This document shows positions 58,384 through 64,000 of a stretch of 64,000 nucleotides of DNA, piece after piece. A program made the translations under genes and the position numbers. Numbering within the stretch: the first letter of the stretch is position 1; each line of letters opens with the position of its first letter. A model generated the notes under the pieces. It did no database searches, had not been told where the DNA came from, and worked only from the letters and a program-made list of their open reading frames with translations. Source of the DNA: Nocardia arthritidis NBRC 100137 (GTDB taxonomy: Bacteria; Actinomycetota; Actinomycetes; Mycobacteriales; Mycobacteriaceae); assembly GCF_001612765.1 (NCBI RefSeq), contig NZ_BDBB01000027.1, positions 1-64,000 on the forward strand. Direction: 5' to 3'.

Positions 58384-59328
58384 ATGCCGGCTGGTGCGCC
58401 TGAGGTCGAGGTATTCGAGAACGCCCGGCCGCGACTGGAGGCGATCGCGTATCGCCTGTTGGGTTCGGCGAGCGATGCCGAGGACGCGGTGCAGGATACG
58501 TTCATGCGCTGGCACGCCGCCGACCGCGCGTTCGTCGAGACGCCCGAGGCGTGGCTGACGAAGGTGCTCACCAATATCTGCCTCAACCAGCTCGCTTCGG
58601 CACGGGCACGGCGAGAGGCATATGTAGGCCAGTGGCTGCCCGAGCCGATCTTTGCCGGGGACCGGATGCTCGGCCCGGCCGAGACCGTCGAGCAGCGCGA
58701 ATCGGTGTCGATCGCGATGCTCACCCTGATGGAACGACTGTCGGCCAATGAGCGCGTGGTGTATGTGCTTCGCGAGGCATTCGGCTACGCGCACAACGAG
58801 ATCGCCGAAATCCTCGATATCACCGAGTCCAACTGCTATCAGATCTACCGGCGCGCGAAACAGCGCGTGACCGGCGACCGGACCCGCGTGGAGATCGATG
58901 AGGCCGCCGCCCGCAAGATCGTCGACGAGTTTCTCGCTGCCGCGCTGAGCGGCAACACCGACTCGCTGGTGCGGATGTTGACCGACGACGCGATCAGCGC
59001 GGGCGACGGTGGCGGCGTGGTCTTCTCGCTACCGGAGCCGATCACCGGCGCGCTGCGGGTGGCGCGATTCCTGCGCCGTCTGTTCGAGCCGACCGTCGAC
59101 AAGTGGGCGGCGATCGGCGGTCGCGCCGCTCTGTTCGACGCGGTGGCCAATGGCGTGCCCGCGGTGGTGATCGTGGTCGGCGATCGGGTCGTCGGTGTCA
59201 TCTCCCTGGAGGTGACGACCGACGGGATCGCGGCCGTCCACACCCAGGCCAACCCGAGCAAGCTCGTCCGCGCGACGCGCCGCTGGGCGATGTCCGAGCA
59301 CGGGAACCCCCTGGTCGACGTATGGTGA
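58384..59328 (+). CDS. ECF41 sigma factor (SigJ type)
   Basis: A 314-residue ECF sigma factor. Region 2 (about 10-80, AIAYRLLGSASDAEDAVQDTFMRW) and region 4 (about 115-175, LSANERVVYVLREAFGYAHNEIAEIL) are followed by a SnoaL-like C-terminal domain (about 185-290) that works as a built-in anti-sigma element in the ECF41 group (M. tuberculosis SigJ). No separate anti-sigma gene is needed or present. The following NADH-dehydrogenase-like gene is the kind of target this group usually controls; a fitting promoter lies at 59349-59374. Confidence 0.93.
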   Translation: MPAGAPEVEVFENARPRLEAIAYRLLGSASDAEDAVQDTFMRWHAADRAFVETPEAWLTKVLTNICLNQLASARARREAYVGQWLPEPIFAGDRMLGPAETVEQRESVSIAMLTLMERLSANERVVYVLREAFGYAHNEIAEILDITESNCYQIYRRAKQRVTGDRTRVEIDEAAARKIVDEFLAAALSGNTDSLVRMLTDDAISAGDGGGVVFSLPEPITGALRVARFLRRLFEPTVDKWAAIGGRAALFDAVANGVPAVVIVVGDRVVGVISLEVTTDGIAAVHTQANPSKLVRATRRWAMSEHGNPLVDVW

Positions 59329-59348
59329 CCTAGATCACACCTCCCTTC

Positions 59349-59374
59349 TGTCAGGTTCCGCGCCGCTGTCCGGT
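59349..59374 (+). promoter_or_regulatory. Possible ECF41 target promoter
   Basis: TGTCAGG-N15-CGGT upstream of the oxidoreductase gene resembles the ECF41 consensus (TGTCACA...CGTC at similar spacing), with two deviations in the first element and one in the second. Confidence 0.4.
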
Positions 59375-59410
59375 TCAGGAAGCGAACACCACCCAGACAG
59401 GAGTGAGACC

Positions 59411-60595
59411 ATGACCCACCACATCGTCGTTCTCGGCGCCGGTTACGCCGGAGCCAACGCCGCAGGCCGCCTCGCCAAGCGGCTGCACCCCGCCGATGTC
59501 GAGATCACCCTCGTCAACGCCGATCCGGAGTTCGTCGAGCGGGTCCGCATGCACCAGCTGGCCGCAGGTCAGGAGCTGAAGACTCGCGAGCTGGCCGATG
59601 TCTTCGCCGACACGGGCGTGCGGGTTGTGACTGCGCGGGTGACCGCGATCGATGTCGACCGAAAGGTGGTCGACATCGATGCCGCCGATGGCCGCCGTGA
59701 GATCACCTACGACACTCTCGTTTACGCCCTCGGCAGCGCCGCCGCCGACTGCGGTGTGCCCGGTGTGGCCGAGCACGCCTACGACATCGCGGGCAAGCAG
59801 TCCGCGCTGCGGGTGCGCGAGCGTCTGGCAGACCTGGCCGCGGGTGCGACCGTGCTGGTGGTCGGTGGTGGGCTCACCGGGATCGAAGCCGCCACCGAAA
59901 TCGCCGAGGCTCGACCGGATCTCGCGGTCGCCCTCGTCGCTCGCGGCGGCCTCGGCGACTGGCTGAGCGCGAAGGCCCAGCAGCACCTGCGCAAGGCGTT
60001 CGACCGGCTCGGCATCACCGTGCACGAGCACACCGACATCGCCCGCGTCGAGCCGACCGGCGCCGTCACCAGCGACGGCCGCACGATCCCCGCCCGAATG
60101 ACTCTGTGGACAGCCGGTTTCGCCGTGCACCCGATCGCCGCGGCCACCACCCTGCGGGTGTCGGCGACCGGGCAGATCGTCGTCGACGACACGATGCGGT
60201 CGGTCTCGCACCCCGACGTCTACGCCGTCGGCGACGCCGCGCTCGCCCCCGGGGCGAACGGCGAGCCGCTGCGCATGTCCTGTGCTTCGGGTGTCCCTTC
60301 GGCCTATCAGGCCGCCGACGCCATCGCCGCACGTCTGACCGGCCGAAAGATCTCCGGCAATTCGATCGGCTACACCGCCCAGTGCATCAGCCTCGGCCGC
60401 CGCGATGCCGTCGTCCAGTGGGTCACCCCCGACGATCAGCCCAAGCCCTCCGCCCTCACCGGCCGGGCAGCCGCGCGAGTCAAGGAACTCATCTGCAAGA
60501 GCGCGGCGTGGAGCATCTCGCACCCGACGTCGATGCTCCCGTCTCGCCGTCGTCACATCACCGCCGCCGAGCCGATCCGCACCCTCACCGCGTGA
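59411..60595 (+). CDS. NAD(P)/FAD-dependent oxidoreductase (NDH-2-like)
   Basis: A 394-residue flavoprotein of the type II NADH dehydrogenase family. The FAD-binding motif is VVLGAGYAGANAA at the N-terminus, the NAD-binding motif is VVGGGLTGIEAATE (about 155-170), and the FAD-closing motif DVYAVGDAALAP lies near 270. It lacks the C-terminal membrane-anchoring helix pair of true NDH-2, so it may be soluble. It follows the ECF41 sigma factor after 82 bp and is the probable regulon member. The start ATG 59411 has AGGAGTGAG upstream. Confidence 0.92.
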   Translation: MTHHIVVLGAGYAGANAAGRLAKRLHPADVEITLVNADPEFVERVRMHQLAAGQELKTRELADVFADTGVRVVTARVTAIDVDRKVVDIDAADGRREITYDTLVYALGSAAADCGVPGVAEHAYDIAGKQSALRVRERLADLAAGATVLVVGGGLTGIEAATEIAEARPDLAVALVARGGLGDWLSAKAQQHLRKAFDRLGITVHEHTDIARVEPTGAVTSDGRTIPARMTLWTAGFAVHPIAAATTLRVSATGQIVVDDTMRSVSHPDVYAVGDAALAPGANGEPLRMSCASGVPSAYQAADAIAARLTGRKISGNSIGYTAQCISLGRRDAVVQWVTPDDQPKPSALTGRAAARVKELICKSAAWSISHPTSMLPSRRRHITAAEPIRTLTA

Positions 60596-60610
60596 CGCCG
60601 CGCTCGGTAC

Positions 60611-60644
60611 GGGCCGTGTCGGACGGGACGATCCGACACGGCCC
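60611..60644. terminator. Bidirectional stem-loop terminator
   Basis: A perfect 13-bp stem GGGCCGTGTCGGA with its complement and an 8-base loop, 15 bp after the oxidoreductase stop, between convergent genes. Confidence 0.75.
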
Positions 60645-60754
60645 GCCTACCTCCGCCGCAAGGAGACCGGACTCGGCCGGATCATCTCCGCGCCGTCGCG
60701 GCTCGAGCGCGCTGCCGACCAGCCCACCTGTGCAAGGAGTCGCCGTCGTAACAG

Positions 60755-61792
60755 TCACGAAGTATGCGCCAGAAGCGCTTCCAGAACCGCATGATCGGCG
60801 GCGGGGTCGCCGACGGCGATCCGAGCGCTGCCGTCCGGATAGGGCTTCGCGGCGATCCCCGCGCGACGCAGGGCGGTGACGGTGCCGGGACCGGGGACGA
60901 ACAGGAAGTTGGCGCGGCTTTCCGGTATCGCGAATCCGCGAGCCACCAGTGCGGTACGGAGCGCGTCTCGCTGCTCGGTGATGCGGAGGGTGCGCGCGGC
61001 GAGTTCGGGTTCGGCGGCGTAGGAGGCGGCGACCGCGGCCACCGCCGCCGCGCTCAGCCCGAAGGGCAGTTGCAATTTGCCCACCCGCGCGATCAGTTCG
61101 GTATTGCCGAAGGCGTAACCGATTCGCAGTCCGGCCAAGCCGTACGCCTTCGAGAAGGTCCGCAGCACGAGCAGGTTGGGGTACTTCGCGACCAGTGCCA
61201 GCGGGTCGACGTACTCGGCCGCACCGAGGAATTCGACGTACGCCTCATCGAGAATCACCGGAACCCGTGCGGGCACATCGGACAGGAACGCCTTCAGCGC
61301 GTCCGCCGGAATCACCGTGCCGGTGGGATTGTGCGGACGGCACACCACGACCAGTGCGGTGCGCCGGTCGATGGCGCGGCGCATCGCCCGCAGATCCTGG
61401 TCCCCCGACGCGTCCAGCGGCACCGCCACGGCGACCAGGCCGGTCATGTCGGCCATGATCGGGTACCCGTCGAACGTCGGCGCGCTGTAGACGATCTCCG
61501 TGCCCGGCGTGGTCAGCGCCTGCAGTATCTGCAGGGCAACCCCCGTCGCCCCCGAGCCGACCACCACCTGATCCGCCCGCACATCCACATGCCGGGCGAT
61601 CAGCGACGGCAGCCGATGCGGCAGGAACTCCGGGTATCGGTTGGCCTGTGCCAGCGTCATGTGCACCGCCCGCAGCACCGAAGGCAACGGCGGGAACGGG
61701 TTCTCGCTCAGGGTGAGGTCGAAACGGGGCGGCACCCGGGGCGCGGGGTGCCTGCGGGAGGGCCGGGTGCCGTCGACGACGCGCACGCTCAT
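60755..61792 (-). CDS. PLP-dependent aminotransferase (HisC-like)
   Basis: A 345-residue fold-type I aminotransferase of the histidinol-phosphate family. PLP contacts are visible: PHNPTG (Asn 155), LDEAYVEF (Asp 182) and TFSKAYGLAGLRIGY (Lys 215, the Schiff-base Lys). The last gene of a minus-strand operon, it overlaps the KAS III-like gene by 4 bp, so it is not the housekeeping hisC but probably aminates a product of the upstream enzymes. ATG 61792 is the start. The first 25 residues are Arg/Pro-rich and may be disordered. Confidence 0.9.
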   Translation of the reverse strand: MSVRVVDGTRPSRRHPAPRVPPRFDLTLSENPFPPLPSVLRAVHMTLAQANRYPEFLPHRLPSLIARHVDVRADQVVVGSGATGVALQILQALTTPGTEIVYSAPTFDGYPIMADMTGLVAVAVPLDASGDQDLRAMRRAIDRRTALVVVCRPHNPTGTVIPADALKAFLSDVPARVPVILDEAYVEFLGAAEYVDPLALVAKYPNLLVLRTFSKAYGLAGLRIGYAFGNTELIARVGKLQLPFGLSAAAVAAVAASYAAEPELAARTLRITEQRDALRTALVARGFAIPESRANFLFVPGPGTVTALRRAGIAAKPYPDGSARIAVGDPAADHAVLEALLAHTS

Positions 61793-62823
61793 CGCGCAGC
61801 TCCCCAGCGGACGGCGGCCGCGCCGGCGAAGTCGCCCGCGTGCGCGAACCCCGCCATCAGGACCAGCGAGCCGTTGGCCAGCCGACCCGCCCGGTTCTCC
61901 ACGTCCAGGGTCACCGGGATACCGGCTGCGAACAGATTTCCGCAGGAGTCGAAGGTGTCGGGATGCCGCTGCGCCGGAAGCTCCAGCGCGTCGTGCCAGT
62001 TGCGCAGGAACAGCCGGTTCGGCTGGTTGGTGACGAAGGTGTCGACGTCGCGTCCCCGCACGCCGAGCCGATCGCACACCGCGAGGGCGACTTCCGGAAC
62101 CAGCCGGTTGCCCCTGGCGAACACCTTGGTGACCTTGGACTCGGTGAAGCTGACGCACCCCTGTCCCTCGCCCGGCTCCCAGTACTTGCGCTCGCCGTTG
62201 GTAGAGAACTCCATGTCTCCCGCGAACTCGGGATAGGTGCGGCATTCGACGTCGAGGATCGGAGCGCTGTCGTCCTTCCGCAGCAACCCCACTCCGCAGC
62301 CGTCGCCGGGCACCGGAGCCTGGGCCAGCTTACGGATCTCGGTCTGGGTGAACACCGGTCCCGCGCAGTTCTGGCTCGCCGCGATCAGCGCGGTGCGCGC
62401 GGAGGTGGTTTGCAGGATCATGCGGGCCATCGCCATCATGTGCACGAACGCCGCGCACCCGCCGTTGTGCAGGTCGTAGACGTAGGAGGGACGGATGCCG
62501 AGCCGCCGGGCCACCTCGGGGCCGCTGCCGAGCACCGGATTGTCCGGCAGCTGGGTGTGCGTGAGCAGGACGTCGACCTCGGCGATCGCGTCGGCGCCGT
62601 TGCGTTCGATCAGCGGTGCGACGGCGCGCTCGACCATGTCCACCGCGGTCTCGTCGCGCGCTACGTGGTGGCGGCCCTTGGGCGCGCGGAACATGACGTT
62701 CTTGGCCATCCGGTCCGAGCGGGCGAACTGGGTGAAGTATTCGGTGCCGACCGGTTCGCCGGGTAGATACGAGGACACGTCGACGAGGCTGACCGGGGGT
62801 AGGCCGGAGGTGTTCTGGTGCAT
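61789..62823 (-). CDS. KAS III-like enzyme with altered active site
   Basis: A 344-residue thiolase-fold protein of the 3-oxoacyl-ACP synthase III type. The nucleophile is Cys 123 in HNGGCAAF. The usual HQAN loop that carries the catalytic His reads NQPN (266-269 in TFVTNQPNR), so that His is replaced by Asn; the third residue Asn 296 in CGNLFAAG is kept. KAS III enzymes of secondary metabolism with a changed triad often do acyl transfer or C-C bond formation with unusual starters rather than decarboxylative condensation. It begins at ATG 62823, with the SRPBCC gene 8 bp upstream. Confidence 0.85.
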   Translation of the reverse strand: MHQNTSGLPPVSLVDVSSYLPGEPVGTEYFTQFARSDRMAKNVMFRAPKGRHHVARDETAVDMVERAVAPLIERNGADAIAEVDVLLTHTQLPDNPVLGSGPEVARRLGIRPSYVYDLHNGGCAAFVHMMAMARMILQTTSARTALIAASQNCAGPVFTQTEIRKLAQAPVPGDGCGVGLLRKDDSAPILDVECRTYPEFAGDMEFSTNGERKYWEPGEGQGCVSFTESKVTKVFARGNRLVPEVALAVCDRLGVRGRDVDTFVTNQPNRLFLRNWHDALELPAQRHPDTFDSCGNLFAAGIPVTLDVENRAGRLANGSLVLMAGFAHAGDFAGAAAVRWGAAR

Positions 62824-62831
62824 AGCGCGTC

Positions 62832-63491
62832 TCACTTCATCCAGTCGGGCTTGATGGGCAGGCCGTGGGTGGCCCGGTACTCGCAGATGGCCTTGAGGTT
62901 GTCCATCTCCAGCTGATGACCCGCCGAGAACAGCTCCCAGAAATCGCCGACCCAGACCTTCCGCTTCGGCGGCGCGGTCTCCGGGTAGGGGTTCTCGTCG
63001 TAAAACGGGTGCTTGCAATTCACCCACAGGACAACCGAACCCGGCTTGTCGAACACCACTCGCGCGTCGACCACACGCAGCAGGTAGATCATCCATAGGT
63101 GCCGTGACTGGTCCCAGGCGCAGTGGTAGTCGACGGTCATGGCGTCGGGGTTCGCGACGGTGCGGGTGAAGATCTTGGTATCGGCGCCCAGCCGGTCATA
63201 GGCCAGCCACAGTCCGGGTTCGTCGGTCTCGGCGAACCCGCGCATGCTGTAGGTCCACTCCTCCAGCGACCTGGTGTCGGCGAGGTATTCGTACACCTCT
63301 CGCGGCGGTGCGGCGATATAGCCCTGCACCGGGCAGTATTCGCCGTAGATCTGGTCGTGTGGGTACACCGATCGCAACATGTCCATGATGATCGGAGTGG
63401 CGGCGTCCTTGTCGAACGTCTCGACGCGGATCACATTCGGCAGACCCTCCTCCGGAATGTCGCTGAGGGCGGGCAGGGAAGTCGCGGTCAC
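62832..63491 (-). CDS. SRPBCC family protein
   Basis: A 219-residue protein with the START-like fold: PREVYEYLADTRSLEEWTYSMRGF in the first half and a C-terminal helix (FWELFSAGHQLEMDNLKAICEY). The extra N-terminus of about 40 residues is unusual. Such proteins bind hydrophobic ligands and in secondary metabolism serve as cyclases, aromatases or carriers. The start GTG 63491 has AGGAG six bases upstream. It lies between the TPP enzyme and the KAS III-like gene in the same operon, so it probably handles an intermediate passed between them. Confidence 0.82.
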   Translation of the reverse strand: MTATSLPALSDIPEEGLPNVIRVETFDKDAATPIIMDMLRSVYPHDQIYGEYCPVQGYIAAPPREVYEYLADTRSLEEWTYSMRGFAETDEPGLWLAYDRLGADTKIFTRTVANPDAMTVDYHCAWDQSRHLWMIYLLRVVDARVVFDKPGSVVLWVNCKHPFYDENPYPETAPPKRKVWVGDFWELFSAGHQLEMDNLKAICEYRATHGLPIKPDWMK

Positions 63492-63549
63492 GGGGTGCTC
63501 CTCTCGGCGGGCGCAGGCGCTGCGCCCGCACGGGTTGGGCGAGTGTGGT

Positions 63550-64000
63550 TCATCGGGCCTTCCCGGATTGCTCGACGGTGGTCAGGAAGGGCAGGAACGG
63601 AGGGATCTCATCGGGGTCGCATTCGATCGAAAGGAATGACGGACCCTCGGTTTCCAGGCAGCGTCGCAGCGCTGCGGCGAGATCGCCGACGGTGTGCACC
63701 GAGAACGCGGGCAGCTCGGGGAACATCGCGGCGACGCCCGCGCCCAGGTAGGCCGGGCGAAATCGGTTGAAGCTGTAGCGATCCCGGTAGTACAGCTGCT
63801 CCCTGGTCACGCACATGGCGTGCGCGTTGTTGTTCAGCACGACGAAAGTGACCGGCAGCGCGTGCTCGATCGCGGTGTGCAACTCCATACCGTGCATGTA
63901 GAACGAGCCGTCACCGGCGATGACCACCGTCCGCCGGACGCCATCCGCTCGCGCGTGCCGCGCGAACGCGGACCCGATGCCCGCGCCGAACGCGTAACCC
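63550..64000 (-). CDS. Partial thiamine-pyrophosphate-dependent enzyme
   Basis: The C-terminal 149 residues of a TPP enzyme; the rest lies beyond the window's right end. The TPP/Mg motif GDGSFYMHGMELHTAIEHALPVTFVVLNNN is intact, from the GDG to the NN pair, which places it in the acetolactate synthase/decarboxylase family. The visible end carries SIECDPDEIPPFLPF. It is the first visible gene of the minus-strand operon with SRPBCC, KAS III-like and aminotransferase genes, 58 bp upstream of the SRPBCC start. The TPP step could supply an alpha-keto or acyloin intermediate for the amination. Confidence 0.88.
   Translation of the reverse strand, partial: GYAFGAGIGSAFARHARADGVRRTVVIAGDGSFYMHGMELHTAIEHALPVTFVVLNNNAHAMCVTREQLYYRDRYSFNRFRPAYLGAGVAAMFPELPAFSVHTVGDLAAALRRCLETEGPSFLSIECDPDEIPPFLPFLTTVEQSGKAR

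Overview
The window looks like a chromosomal segment of a high-GC, mycolic-acid-producing actinomycete, most plausibly Nocardia or a close relative. The evidence is family-level: a mycobacterial-type inositol-1-phosphate synthase behind a PadR regulator, a DUF5318 gene, a class A PBP, a fused HadA/HadB dehydratase (FAS-II, mycolic acid synthesis), an LpqH-like lipoprotein, glucosylglycerate hydrolase, F420-type enzymes (LLM and Ddn-like families), and very GC-rich third codon positions that open long antisense frames. I saw no rRNA, tRNA, CRISPR array or transposase.

Layout. 1-8 kb: a partial proline-rich gene, DUF5318, two DUF1707 membrane proteins, padR-ino1, two GyrI-like proteins and a PonA-type penicillin-binding protein. 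8-11.4 kb: sugar ABC transporter (lipoprotein plus two permeases); its probable ATPase lies apart at 21-22 kb. 11.8-12.6 kb: a small toxin-like gene overlapped by a candidate immunity gene. 12.7-15.7 kb: DUF2786, a TIGR04338-type metalloprotein, menC and a small membrane protein. 15.5-18.6 kb: a type VII-secretion-style cassette (two WXG100 proteins, a 504-aa protein ending in an ADP-ribosyltransferase-like domain, and a small possible immunity gene) lying exactly between two 216-bp direct repeats, one of which is a duplicated 3' end of the neighbouring gene.

18.6-30.3 kb is mostly metabolic: thiolase with HxlR regulator, ABC ATPase, PTE-like lactonase, PucR regulator, LLM oxidoreductase, a fused binding-protein/permease with its ATPase, a duplicated histidine-rich metal-binding protein, epoxide-hydrolase-like and Ddn-like enzymes. 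30.5-35.7 kb is a tightly coupled four-gene operon: two unknown proteins, a TPR protein and a CHAT-domain (caspase-like) protease with visible His/Cys dyad, probably transcribed from a leaderless promoter. I regard this operon and the repeat-flanked ART cassette as the two best candidates for undescribed systems.

35.8-45.8 kb carries small stress/regulatory modules: a secreted DUF8020-like protein, an alpha/beta hydrolase with a 17-codon leader ORF, VOC/MerR and serine hydrolase/MerR pairs with visible MerR-type operators, a MarR/quinone-oxidoreductase divergon with three palindromic operators, and an XRE-DUF397 pair opposite three hypothetical genes. 46-60.6 kb: HadAB, LpqH-like lipoprotein, PhoX-type phosphatase, GH25 muramidase, glucosylglycerate hydrolase, SDR, LeuS, SdpI-like protein, cupin, and an ECF41 sigma factor (SigJ type) followed by an NADH-dehydrogenase-like flavoprotein. 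60.7-64 kb (running off the end): a minus-strand operon of TPP enzyme, SRPBCC protein, KAS III-like enzyme with an altered active site and a HisC-like aminotransferase, which looks like part of a small biosynthetic cluster.
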